From Musa acuminata AAA Group (Eukaryota > Streptophyta > Magnoliopsida > Zingiberales > Musaceae): a stretch of DNA of 64,000 nt. Shown piece by piece: positions 21,416 to 33,340 of the stretch (positions are counted from its first letter, which is position 1; every line of letters starts with the position of its first letter). The notes under the pieces were generated by a model. The model saw only the letters and a list, made by a program, of their open reading frames with translations. It was not told the DNA's origin and did no database searches. The stretch is taken from the NCBI RefSeq assembly GCF_036884655.1, contig NC_088348.1, positions 23,726,501 through 23,790,500 on the forward strand, in the 5' to 3' direction. A program made the translations under genes and the position numbers.

Positions 21416-22213
21416 ATGGCTCTTCATGGCTTTCAAGAGGGCTTATCGGTTTTTCGTCCACCGTTGTTTAACGGATTGGACTACACTTATTAGAAAACTC
21501 GAATGAGAGTTTTCTTGATTTCTATGAATTTGGATTTATGGAATATCGTTGAAAACGATTTTCAACTTCCCTCTAAACCGATGAACGAATGGTCGGATTT
21601 AGAGAAGTATTTTTCTTTAAACGCAAAGGCTATGAATGCCTTATTTTACGCTTTGGACAAAAATGAGTTCAATCGGGTTTCTTTGTGCGAAACGACTTTC
21701 GATATTTGGCGCACTCTTGAAATCACGCACGAGGGAACTAGTAGAGTCAAAGACTCGAAAGTTAATATTTTACTGCATGATTTCAAGCTTTTTCATATGA
21801 AACCAAGCGAAACCGTTGTTGACATGTACACCCGTTTTACGGATGTCGTCAATGGTTTAAAATCACTTGGTAAAAGCTTTTCGGATTTTGAACTCGTTAA
21901 CAAAGTTTTGCGCTCACTTTCTAAAACTTGGGATTCAAAAGTAACTCCTATTCAAGAATCGAAAAACTTGAACCAATTTCCACTTGAAGAACTAATTGGT
22001 TCATTGATCACATATGAAATGACGTGTAATGCACGTGAAGAACTTGAGAACCACCTTCCAAAGAACAGGAAGGATTTGGGACATAGAACATTTAAAGACC
22101 ACTCGAGCATAAGCTCAAGTGATGGTGAACTTAAACAACAAATGAAACAAAAATTTAAAAGTAAAAAGAACGGAACTACTTGCTTTGAACGCAAGAAGAA
22201 GAACAAAAATTGA
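21416..22213 (+). pseudogene. inner element gag (UBN2-type), one stop
   Basis: The frame begins MALHGFQEGLSVFRPPLFNG and reads YTY*KTRMRVFLISMN, with a TAG at 21491-21493 where relatives have Trp (TGG). After the stop 236 codons remain open, including VVDMYTRFTDVVNGLKSLGK and FPLEELIGSLITYEMTC, typical of copia capsid. The zinc knuckle is lost: CFERKKKNKN and a stop replace CCHC. A further Ser/Glu-rich track (DESSSSEDEEKINKGE) continues after the stop. With only one early stop, this is much younger than the outer gag. Confidence 0.85.
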
Positions 22214-25015
22214 GATGAATCGAGCTCCTCCGAAGACGAGGAGAAAATCAACAAAGGCGAGGTGGCAAACTACGCCTTTACGCCTTTCGACGCTGAGGTA
22301 ATCAAAATGCCTTTAATTTACTTTGAAATTACATGATGCTTAAAGCATTTTTCTTTTTTATTTAATTTTCTTGAAAATTACATGTTTAATAATTTTATAA
22401 TGAAAATACAAACAATTAGGAATCATGCTTATCATTCTAGTAATTTTGAAAATAATCATGAAAATTGCATGTTTATGATAAACAAAATGATTGTGATTAA
22501 AAATACCTTATGAAATCATGCTATATGTGGTTGAGAAATAATAATGTGTATCATGTTGATTTCCATTGTTATTTCTCGATTTTGAGTATATGAAATCATG
22601 CTTAATTTGAAGTTATGATTAAAGAGTATATATTTTTTATGTATGATGATTCTTGATTATCGATTTTCATGATAATAACAGTGGCTTTAAAAAATTGATG
22701 CATGTTTTCATAGATGAAAAGGCATGCTAACATGAAATCGACCACTTAAAATGAAACACTTAAAAAGGGGAAAAATATATTATCAATGAAATCATGAATC
22801 TATTTATGTTATAAATTTTATGAGCCATAAAAATGATTTTGATGATTTAAATTTGAAATGAGTTTTATCAAAATCATGATCTTGATTTATCAAATTGAAT
22901 GAATTAAAAATGAATGATGATTTTTCTCTTGAATGATTGTGACTTGTATTCCTTGTATTCATGATATGATTTTTTCTTTATACTCATGAAATATTTATCT
23001 CATCACCCAATTATTTCTTTTCAATATTCCTCAAGTGATGATATGAATGCATGAGATATTCATGAATTTATATTGATGTATGCAAATGAGAAGTTTCGAT
23101 CATGCATGGTAGGATGTAATGTGACAAATTAATACCATGATGATTTGAAATATTTATGATTTGGAATGATGCATATGCTTTTTATTATGATAATGTATGA
23201 TGTATCATGAATGCTTAAAAAATTAAATAAATAAATGTTTATATCATGTTAGATGGTTTTACATATTATGCATGATAAGCTATAGTGATGAGTGAAACAA
23301 TGATTGAAATAATATGAATGATGAGTTGGAATCATGCATATAATAATGAGTTTATATGTTTTGAAAATGTGCATGTTTTAATTTGAAAATATAATGATGC
23401 ACAAATGAGATTGATACTAACCTTTGTCATGATTTAAAAATTGATGTAAAGGGTTTTTCCCTTCTTTTTGACAATGACAAAAGGGGAGATAGCTAGCTTG
23501 CACAATTCAAGAAGAAAGCAAAAATTGCACTTCTCAAAATAGAAGAAATTGCTATCTTGAACATCACCAAGAAGTGATATCTTGCAAATCTCAAGACACA
23601 CAAATGCAATCATGCAAAATTTGTAATTTTGCACATCATTAAAATTTATGATGCTTTGGTGATTATGCATGTTCTAAAATGTTATAAAATTCACTAGCTT
23701 GCATGATGTAGAACTTAGCTATATTGAACATCACCAAGGAATGCTATCTTGCCTATCTCAAGAAGCAAAAAGTTAACTTGCACATCTAGCAAAACTTATA
23801 TTTCAAGAAGCAAGAGTTACTTTCTTGAACATCTCAAATTTGTTAGCCTGCGGGCCTTAAAATGTAGAAATTTTTTGCTAGCTTGTATATGGTAAACTTG
23901 CTATCATACTACCATGATGATGAGCATGCCTTATTTTCATGATTATATTTGAAAAACTATGACAAAAATATGTCCGAATGATTAAACGTGTTAAAATTAT
24001 TTTTCGGACTTTTTTGATTGAATGATCAAATCACTTGATTGCCATAATGATTTTACACAATTACTTGCCATGATTACATGTTGGAAATTATGTGCTTGAA
24101 TACAAAAATTTCCATGATAATAAGCATGTTTTACCTTCATGATTGTAATTGAATATCTCTAGTAAAACCCTGTCCGAATGTATGAAAGTGTCAAATTTCA
24201 TTTTCGGATTTTCTTGATCCTAACAATTGGATTTTCTTGATACATTATCCTCTTCCGAACTTAACAAGCATATGTCATATCAAGTTTAATTCACATCATT
24301 GATTTTTGACATATGGAATCATCTAGCAAATGCACTTATCATGTGAAAAATATTTTTCGAGAAACATATTTGATGATTCCCTCTTATAAAAGGAAGATAT
24401 TTTTACATACAAGGATTTGACTCACTTACATATCTTAATCCTTGCAAAAATGAAGTGTGCTTTAATATCTTATCGATTTGAACTTCACATATGGCTTTCC
24501 TCCTTCATGTAAAAAGATAACAAATAAAAAGGAAGAAGCAATAAAAGCTATCTCCATGTCATGTTTTCCTCGAGATGTTTGCATAATTGGTATCCTATCA
24601 CTCACTGTTGGAAAATGACATGAACCAACTTATGGCATCGCACTTATATTTAAAATTTGCTTATATCGTTCTCCTTGTTGTTGATGACAAAGGGGGAGAA
24701 ATATATAATTGATACTATGAGTGCCATATTTGAAGAATATGAATAGATGTTATGAATGCCATATTATGATGAGATATCAAAAGCAGCATTCATATGAATA
24801 GGTGCTATGAATGTCATATCATGTTAAGATATCAAGAACTTGAATCGCAATTTTACATATTGATATCTTACCATTTAATAATAGCAAACTTGCATGATGG
24901 TAACAATAGATATTATGTTTTTCATGCAATGAGTTAAACTTACATCACAAACACTTGATTGTGGTACTTCTCCTTTTTGTTGATGACAAAGGGGGAGAAG
25001 TATGTTGATGACATG

Positions 25016-25225
25016 ACATGTTGCTTGGATTTTTGAATCCAAGAGTTTCTATCAATATGGCATATTGATAGGGGGAGTTTGTTTAAACTCTGGGAGTTAA
25101 GGTTAACTCTGCTTATGATGACATGTTGCTTAGATTTTTGAATCTAAGAGTTTCTATCAATATGGCATATTGATAGGGGGAGTTTGTTTAAACTCCGAGA
25201 GTTAAGTTTAACTCCGTCATCAAGT
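25016..25225. repeat. 105-bp tandem duplication before the polypurine tract
   Basis: Units 25016-25120 and 25121-25225 both read acatgttgct.ggattttt.., then tatcaatatggcatattgat, then agggggagtttgtttaaact. The differences are a few transitions. Each unit carries a purine run, agggggag, similar to the real tract at 25239-25251. Confidence 0.85.
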
Positions 25226-25238
25226 GGTTGTCATCATC

Positions 25239-25251
25239 AAAAAGGGGGAGA
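25239..25251 (+). other. polypurine tract, inner element
   Basis: The run aaaaagggggaga ends one base before the TG of the 3' LTR, where plus-strand priming is expected. Confidence 0.85.
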
Positions 25252-25252
25252 T

Positions 25253-27402
25253 TGTTGAATCTCGTATTTTGATGATGAAACTACTTGATATATGTTTATG
25301 ATTTAATTTACGTTTTGAGTGACGCAGGATGCCTCGATCAGGATGAGACAATTAAAGCAGGAAAATCATGTTGTGCCGGAGGAACATGTTAGAAGATTGG
25401 ACGTCGGGCCGGTGGATCGGTCGACGTATCGACAGAAGGCTTCGAGCCGTGGACTCGGGCATCGGGCCAAGAAGAGCGGGTATTGTGCCAAGGATATCGG
25501 AGTTGCGGAGTCAACAGGCCGATTGGGCAATAGGCTATAGGAAAGGACGATGCGCCGAAGAATCGGACGAAGCGTCGAGGGACCAATGACATGTCGGACA
25601 ACTTGGTTAATTGCTTAGGATTAATTGTCTCGATCAAAGTTTTTGTTTTAAGTGTGCAGGATTAACTACGATGAAAGTAAGACATGCAGCAGGAGTTGCG
25701 CCGGAGTCAAGACAATGATCACGTTGGGAGTTCGAGAGTTCTACGGAAGTTCGGACGGTCGTCGGAGATTCTGCGGGAACAAATCCGAGAAGTCCAGGAG
25801 CTTACCAAAGAAGCTCGTCGGAACTCGCCAAGTGGATCGTCGCAAGTCCAGGAGTTTGCCGGAAGTCCGCAGGAGCATCACCGAGGGTTCATCGGATGAT
25901 CGACGGAAGTTCGCCGGAAGCTCACCGGAAGAAGCGATTGACGTACCGGAGCAAGTTGCAGTAAATGTCTTAGGAAATAATCGTACAATGATTAAGTTAG
26001 AAATGGGAGGTGATCCCATTAACTTAATCTTGGGGCAATCGGGCCCCTGAAAGACCCAAATTGGGCCGAATAAATCAACTCATTCGGACCTGAAATAGTG
26101 CTAGGAGGTAGCACCGCCAGGATAAGAGGTAGCATCGCCCAGAAGGCAGTCTCCAAGCGAGACTGGGCGGTGCAACCGCCCGGGCTCAGTCTCCGAGCGA
26201 GACTGGGCGGTGCAACCTCTTCTGTCAAGAGGTAGCACCGCTAGAGCTCAAGTTTCGAGCTCTGCCAGGCGGTGCAACCTCTCCAGTCAGGCGGTGCAAC
26301 CGCCTGAGTTCGGTCTTCGAGCTCTAGCAGAGAGGTGCAACCGCCCCTAACAGAGGTGGCACCGCCCAGAGGCTCAGTCTTCGAGCTCTGCCAAGCGGTG
26401 TAACCTCTCCAGTCAGGAGGTGCAACCGCCTGATCCCAGAATTCCGGGATTTGATCATTTTGAGCTCCAAATTTGAACTGGGTTGGGGCCTATAAATACC
26501 CCACCCATTCAGCACTGAAAGCATAGAACACACACTCGAAATCTTGATGTCTTTCTATGTTTCTCAGAGCTCAAAACTGCTAGTTCTCCTCTTTCTATTC
26601 TTCAAGTTTGAGTTGTAAAGAGAGGAGAGAAAACTTCTGTAAGGGTTGTCTCCTAAGCCCGTCAAAAGGAGTGAATCTGTAAGAGGGTGGTTGGCCTTCG
26701 CCTATTGAAGGAAGGCCTCTAGTTGACGTCGGTGACCTCGTCGGTGGAGGAAGCCAAAAGTGGAGTAGGTCAAGACTGACCGAACCACTCTAAATCTCTG
26801 GTTTGCTTTTATTTTGAGCACTTTATCATTACTGCAAACCTCCTACATAGCTACTGCTCTTCTGTGCTTTTACGAACGAGTTTCTTTGCAGTTTACGTTT
26901 ATGTTTTGATTCCATTTATAACTGCAAACTGCCTTCTGCGCTTTTACGAACGAGTGTCTAAGTTCAGATCTTTCCGAATCTGCGTTTAGACGTAAACTAC
27001 ATTTTGACGTAAAACTGTGTTTAGACGCAAACTGCGCTTAGACGCAATCTGCGCTTAGATGCAAACTGCGCTTAGACGCAAACTGCGGTTAGACGCAATC
27101 TGAGCTTAGACGCAAACTGCGCTTAGATGCAAACTGTGCTTAGACGCAATCTGCATTTAGACGCAAACTGCATTTAGACGCAAACTGCATTTAGACGCAA
27201 ACTGCGTAAACTGCGCTTAGACGCAAACTGTGTTTAGACGTAACCTGCACTTAATCATAAGTAATCTTAGAATCGGCTTTTGCATCAAAATAGTTTTTAT
27301 CGAACGAACGCAGCTTTCGTTTTTAATCGCTGAAAGATTTCCGCTGCACTAATTCACCCCCCCCCGCCCCCCCCCCCCCTCTTAGTGCTCTCGATCCTAA
27401 CA
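25253..27402 (+). repeat. 3' LTR of the inner element
   Basis: 2150 bp, nearly identical to 19197-21365. TATA box at 26491-26498, palindrome array about 26103-26432, 17-bp array about 26981-27243, and a poly-C run interrupted by one g near 27357-27379. Confidence 0.93.
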
Positions 27403-30400
27403 AAAATCATTCTCTTTTGTAGAAATATATACCATTACAAGCTAGGAGCAAGAGATGGTACCTTGATAGTGAATGTTCAAGGCATATGACCGAAGATTCA
27501 TCTCAATTATCTAAGTTCACTAGCATAGACGAAGGATATGTCACCTTCGGAGACAACAACAAGGGTAAAATTATTGGCAAAGGAACCATAGGTAACAAAT
27601 CTAACTTTTTTATTGAAGATATTTTGTTAGTTGATGGTTTAAAACATAACCTCTTGAGCATTAGTCAATTGTGTGATAAAGGATATATTGTTAAATTCGA
27701 ATCTAATGCTTGTGTTATTGAAAAATCACACAAAAACATATCTATGATTGCATTAAAACAAAATAACATATACACCATTGACATCAATGATCTTTGCCAT
27801 GAAATATGTTTTTCGATTTTGAATGACGATGCTTGGCTTTGACATAAGAGATTAGGTCATGCTAGTATGAAACTAATTACCCAAATATCATCTAAAGAAC
27901 TTGTAAGAGGAATTCCTCATATCAAATTCATCAAAGATAATGTATGTGATACTTGTCAATTAGGAAAACAAATAAAAGGTAGCTTTAAACCTAAGAATCA
28001 AATAAGCACCTCTAGACCTTTGCAATTGATCCATATGGACTTATTCGGACCAATTTCTACATCAAGCCTAGGAGGTAGCAAATACGCTTTTGTCATTATA
28101 GATAATTATAGTAGATACACATGGACTTATTTCTTAATATACAAAAGTGAATGCTTTAGATATTTCACAAAGTTTTGTAAACTTGTTCAAAATGAAAAGG
28201 GTTCCATGATTTCGTCAATTCGAAGTGATCACAGTGGTGAATTTTAAAACCATTATTTTTAAGAATTTTGTGAATCCAATGGATACAACCACAACTTCTC
28301 TACTCTAAAAAATCCTCAACAAAATGGAATAGTAGAAAGAAAGAATAAAAATTTGTAAGAAATGACAAGAACCATGTTGAATGAACATAGCCTACCCAAA
28401 TATTTTTGGGCCGAAGCCGTAAACACGGCATGCTATATCATGAATAGAGTTCTAGTATGACCCTTACTCACCAAAACTCCTTATGAGTTATGAAACAACA
28501 AAAAACCCAATGTTTTATATTTTAAAGTTTTTGGGTGTAGGTGTTTTATCTTGAATGAAAAAGATGCCTTAGGAAAATTTGATGTTAAATCCGATGAAGA
28601 AATTTTTTTTGGTTATTCTTCGATTTCTAAAGCATTTCATATCTTCAACAAAAGAACTTTAATTATAGAAGAATCCATTCATATTTTTTTTAATGAGATT
28701 TTTAAAATTAAGAAAAATAATTTTGATGATGATGTTAATTTTGATACTTTAAATTTAAATGAAACCCCTTCTCCAACTAGCAACTTGGATGCATCCTATT
28801 CCGAAACATCCTTACCCAAGGATTGGAAGTATGTAGATGCTCATCCTAAGGAGCTAATCATAGGAAACATATCAAAAGGGGTTCAAACACGTTCTTCTCT
28901 TAAAAACTTGTGTCAACATTGTTTTTCTCTCTCAAATTAAACATAAATATATTGACGAAGCCATGAAAGATGATTCATGGATTATCACAATGCAAGATGA
29001 GTTAAATCAATTTGAGAGAAATGAGGTGTGGAAGCTTGTTCCTAGGCCAAATGACCATTTAGTTATTGGTACTAAATGGGTCTTTAGAAACAAGCAAGAT
29101 GAATCTTGTATCGTGGTTAGAAACAAAGCTATATTAGTGGCCAAAAGTTTCAACCAAGAAGAAGGTATCGATTACGAAGAAACCTTCGCTCTTGTGGCTC
29201 GATTAGAAGCCATAAGGATGCTTCTTGCCAATGCTAGTAGTAATAATTTTAAGTTGTTTCAAATGGATGTTAAATGTGTTTTTCTTAATTGCTTTATTTC
29301 CAAAGAAGTTTATGTTGAACAACCTCTTGGATTTGAGAACATTAGTCTCCCTAATCATGTGTTTAAATTGACTAAAGCTCTCTATGGTTTAAAACAAGCC
29401 CCAAGGGCTTGGTACGAGAGACTTAGTTCATTTCTTATTGAAAATAATTTCTCTAAAGGCAAGGTCGATACTACATTGTTTATCAAAAATTTTAAAAATA
29501 ATTTATTTATTGTTCAAATTTATGTTGATAATATTATTTTCGGTTCCACGAATGAATCTTTTTGTGAATCATTTGCTAAGAGTATGAGTCTTGAATTTGA
29601 AATGAGTTTGATGGGAGAATTAACCTTCTTTTTGGGTTTACAAATCAAACAATTAAGTAATGTCAACTTTCTCAGTTAAATAAAATATGCTTTAGATTTG
29701 CTAAAGAGGTTTAATATGGATAGCTCAAAAGCTATCAACACTCCTATGAGTACCTCCACTAAGTTAGAAATTGATGAAAGTGGAGAAAGCTTTGATAAAA
29801 AAACTTATAGGGGTATGATAGGAAGTTTACTTTACCTCACTGCAACTAGACCGAATATTATATTTAGTGTAGGACTTTGCACTAGGTTTCAATCTAATCC
29901 TAAGATATATCATCTCAAAGCAGTTAAAAGAATACTTAGATATATTAAAGGAACCACAAATCTAGGATTATGGTATCCAAAATCCGAGAATTTTGAGTTA
30001 ATTGCTTATGTGGATGCGGATTTTGTTGGATGTAGACTAGATAGAAAAAGTAGATTAGGAGCATGTCAATTTTTGGGACATGCACTTGTTTCTTGGCCAT
30101 CCAAGAAACAAAACTCGGTTGCACTATCTACAACCGAAGTTGAGTACATTGCAGCTAGTGCATGCTGTGCACAAGTTGTGTGGATGAAAAATATTTTAGA
30201 GGACTATAAGATTCATCTTAAAAATATCCCCATAAAATGTGATAATACAAGTGCAATATGTTTAAAAAAGAATCTCATTCAACACTCTAGAACAAAACAT
30301 ATTGATATTAGGCATCATTTTATACGAGATCATATCACTAATCATGATGTAATCATAGAGTTTATTGATACTAAATATCATTTAGCTGATATTTTTATAA

Positions 30401-30420
30401 AACCTTTAAGTGAAAAATAA
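27403..30420 (+). pseudogene. outer copia pol: protease, integrase, reverse transcriptase, RNase H (broken)
   Basis: The domains lie in copia order. Protease: RWYLDSECSRHMTE at about 27450-27491, with the catalytic DSG changed to DSE. Integrase zinc finger: HKRLGH (about 27842) and CDTC (about 27947), then the core HMDLFGP, IRSDHSGEF and NGIVERKNK. Reverse transcriptase at 28963-29679: TKWVFRNKQ, FQMDVKCVFLN, ALYGLKQAPRAWY and YVDN in place of YVDD. RNase H at 29698-30420: LLYLTATRPNI, AYVDADFVG and STTEVEYIAA. In-frame stops occur near 27839, 28245, 28258, 28356, 28457 and 29677; most fit C-to-T or G-to-A changes. No active enzyme is expected. Confidence 0.9.
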
Positions 30421-31639
30421 TTTGATTTTATTAGAAGAGAATTATGAATGTTAATTTTTCCGAATGCATGAATTTGTTAAATTTCGTTTTCGGACTTTCT
30501 TGATTCTTTGATCACTCACTTAAATTTGATGCTAAAAATTTTATGATACGAATTTGACATGATTGTATTACATGTTTACTTTAATGTTGGAAATTTTGTG
30601 CCTTGGTGCTGAAAGTTTCCATGATGATGAGCATGTTATACCTTCATGATTGTGATTGAAAAGCTATGACAAAACATTGTCTGAATGCATAATTTTGTTG
30701 TATTTCTCTTCCGGACTTAATGTATTTCTTGAATGGAGCTTTCATGAGTCTATGCCATATCAAATTTATTTCATTCTCCATTACTTAATGATACATGGAA
30801 TTAATTGACAAATGCATCTCTCATGGATTTATCTTTTGTGAATTTTGATTGAGAAATGGATTTGATGTAATGATTCTTTCACATGAATTCCTTCTTGATG
30901 AAGGAAGATTTTTTTTTTTGAGATGAACACTTGTAAGGATTTAATTTCACATATATATCTTGATCCTTGTGAAAAATGAAGCATGATTTAAATGAAACTA
31001 TCTTATCATTTTAACTTCATTCAAAGTTGGTTCTCAACGGCTTTTCCTCCTTACTTTCCTTCTTCATGTAAAGTTTTGATGATAAGTAAAAGGAAAGAAG
31101 TTAATGAATGATATCATGTCATGAATGCTTGAAAAATAATTGGTATGAATTTCTTTACAAGTTGAAAAATGACATGAATTTTTACCACAATTACATATAT
31201 TATTGAATCGTTCTCCTTTTTGTTGATGACAAAGAGGGAGAAATATGTGGTAAATTGATGATAAATGTATGTAATTTTATATGTATGCAATTTTACACTT
31301 GAAATATTTGCATTATGATAAGATATCTAGAGCTTAATTTGAAATATTACAAATTGATATCTTGTCATAGAATAAATTGTTATGATTGTTATCCTTCATA
31401 TTTGAAATATAAGACTTGAAAATGGATGTCATGCCTTGACACCATTTTCAGAAAGTTAGATCATAATAGGAATCATGATGGGTGTATTGATAAGTTTAAA
31501 TGAACTTAACTTATCACATGTCTCTTGAATTCAAAGGCTTTGAATTCAAGAATGACTTTTCTCAAGTATGGCATATAGATAGGGGGAGTTAAGGTTAACT
31601 CCGTCATCAATTGATTGTCATCATAAAAAAGGAGGAGAT
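30421..31639 (+). other. 3' noncoding region and polypurine tract of the outer copia
   Basis: 1.2 kb of AT-rich DNA without a coding track. It shares blocks with the interior of the inner element (catgatgatgagcatg, ttgttgatgacaaagagggagaa near 31219). The tract aaaaaaggaggaga at 31626-31639 adjoins the 3' LTR. Confidence 0.7.
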
Positions 31640-32900
31640 TGTTGAATCTCGAATTTTGATGATGAAGTCAATTGTCATTTGTTGATCTAATCTATATGTT
31701 GAGAAAAGTATGCAGGATTATAAGACATGCAGCAGGTGTTGAGCCGGAGTCAAGACTAAGATCATGTTGGGAGTTCGAGAGTTCGTCGGAAGTCTATACG
31801 TTCGTCGGAAGTTCTACGGGAACCATCCGAGAAGTCTAGGAGCTTACTAAAAAAGCTCATCGGAACTCGCCAAGAAGATCGTCGCGAAGTCCAAAAGCTT
31901 GCCGAGAGTCCGCCGGAGCATCGCCGAGGGTTCGTCGGATGTTCGCCGGAAAAGCGATTGATGCACCGAAATAAGAATTACAGTAATCATGTCTTAATTG
32001 TCATAGTTAGAGTTTAGATTAAGTTAGGATTGGGAGGTAATCCCACTAACTTAATTAGGGGCCAATTGGGCCGAATGGAACAGCCTATTCGGACCCAGAA
32101 TTCCTGGCCGACGATAGCACCGCCAGGGCCGACGGTGGCACCGCCCAAGAGACTCGATCTCCCAAGAATTCTAGGCGGTGGTACCGCCTGAGCTCGGTCT
32201 TCGAGCGTTGTCAGGCGATGGTACCGCCCAATAATGACGGTGGTACCATCAGGACCTCGAAAATCTGGGAATGGACACTTTTAAGCTCCATAAATGAGTC
32301 CTGAGGCCTTAAAAGTATTGTAAAAGCTAGAGTTCTCCTCCTCCTTTTTTCTTTCTAAGTGTTGAGATCATTCAAGAGAGAAGTGAAACTTGTAAGGGTT
32401 GTCTCCTAAACCCGATAAAAGGAGAAAAGCTGTAAAAGGATGGTTAACCTTCGCCTATTGAAGGAAGGCCTCTAGTGGACGCCGGTGACCTCGTCGGAGG
32501 AGGAAGCTGATAGTGGATGTAGGTCATATTGACCGAACCACTCTAAAATCTCGGTTTGCATTAACTTTGAGCATCTTTCCTTTATAGCAAACTGCCTCTC
32601 CTTCTTACTGTGCTTCAAATACGTCTACATTCGTTTTGATGTAAAACATCTTCCGAGATCGACTTTCTATGAAGACTTTACGAAATCTATGTTGTTGTGA
32701 TTTACACTACTATAAATCACCTTAGTCTTTTCTTGCATTTTCACTTAAGACTTCAAGCTCAAATTCCTTCCGAAATGAATCGAGTTGAACTCATTCTCAT
32801 TGAATCGGATTTAATCGGAAAAAAAGGTTATTGAAATCGTAAAAGTTTTTCATTGCACTAATTCACCCCTCCCCCTCTTAGTGCGCTCTTAATCCTAACA
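31640..32900 (+). repeat. 3' LTR of the outer copia, with deletions
   Basis: 1261 bp, 194 bases shorter than the 5' LTR. One gap removes the segment equivalent to about 16938-17012, including the TATA box: gctcca joins directly to taaatgagtcctgaggcc. Part of the palindrome cluster (32108-32255) is also missing. It ends gatcctaaca-like (aatcctaaca) and is followed by the taagt TSD at 32901-32905. Confidence 0.9.
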
Positions 32901-32905
32901 TAAGT

Positions 32906-33340
32906 CTCTTCACGGTTTTTTATCTTCTTAATCATTCTATTTTCACTCAATGAATAATCAATTTATTCATCTTGTTTAATAATTAATTCAGGATGTATAA
33001 AGTTTTTACTTAACAGAATCTCCTGTAAATCTAACTTAATTATATCCTCATATTTATTCCTAATATAACTAAAATTATATTTTATATATTTAGTTTTAAT
33101 AATATTTAATCTAAAATCTTTAGTTTTTGAAGATTATCTTGTTAACTTAAGTTTAGAATTAGTTTCATTTAAACTATAGTCAATTAATATAATATCATCA
33201 CGAAAAATATATACACCATCCAAGTCTATCTTATAAATAGTAAATAAATTTATTAATCATCAATATAAAAAATGTAATAACTTAATAGATGTAACCTTAT
33301 ATTAATAATAAACTCATTAGTCAAACTTTCTATCATTCTA
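32906..33340 (-). mobile_element. RTE-type LINE relic, right of the copia insertion
   Basis: Read on the minus strand, degraded reverse transcriptase blocks appear: DDIILIDYSLNETNSKLKL, KDFRLNIIKTKYIKYNFS and KLDLQEILLSKNF. They align with the DD..LELWR..KTKYI..NFS..KLDG series in the S12-intron LINE. It continues logically into 15760-16152 once the copia element and one TSD copy are removed. Confidence 0.6.

Larger units (their letters stand above)
22214..25252 (+). other. noncoding interior of the inner element (pol absent)
   Basis: About 3 kb of AT-rich DNA full of atgat/catga words. No protease, integrase, reverse transcriptase or RNase H motif in any frame. Two copies of a catgat.atgagcatg..gtccgaatg block occur near 23920 and 24115; the outer element has one near 30615. 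Two copies of ttgttgatgacaaagggggagaa lie at about 24677 and 24977. Confidence 0.75.
19197..27402 (+). mobile_element. inner non-autonomous copia-derived LTR element nested in the outer copia
   Basis: An 8206-bp element flanked by a 5-bp TSD, aaaat (19192-19196 and 27403-27407). Its LTRs of 2169 and 2150 bp look nearly identical. It has a perfect Met-tRNA primer site, a gag frame (21416-22213) and a polypurine tract (25239-25251), but no protease, integrase or reverse transcriptase. About 3 kb of AT-rich noncoding DNA takes their place. Parts of this DNA (about 23920-24240 and 24600-25250) resemble the 3' noncoding region of the outer element, so it is best read as a deletion derivative of a SIRE-like relative that would depend on enzymes supplied elsewhere. 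Confidence 0.92.
16158..32900 (+). mobile_element. outer Ty1/copia LTR retrotransposon, SIRE/Maximus-like, degenerate
   Basis: A complete element by structure: TSD taagt, LTRs 16158-17612 and 31640-32900, tRNA-Met-type primer site at 17615, gag, protease, integrase, reverse transcriptase, RNase H, a long 3' noncoding region and a polypurine tract at 31626-31639. The order PR-INT-RT-RH is diagnostic of Ty1/copia. The gttgatgacaaag.gggagaa word in the 3' region resembles the SIRE/Maximus lineage. The coding region is interrupted by an 8.2-kb insertion of a related element at 19197-27402. It is further disabled by many stops (W, Q, E and R codons turned to stop), frameshifts, a protease DSG-to-DSE change and a reverse transcriptase YVDD-to-YVDN change. 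It inserted into a LINE relic. Confidence 0.92.
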
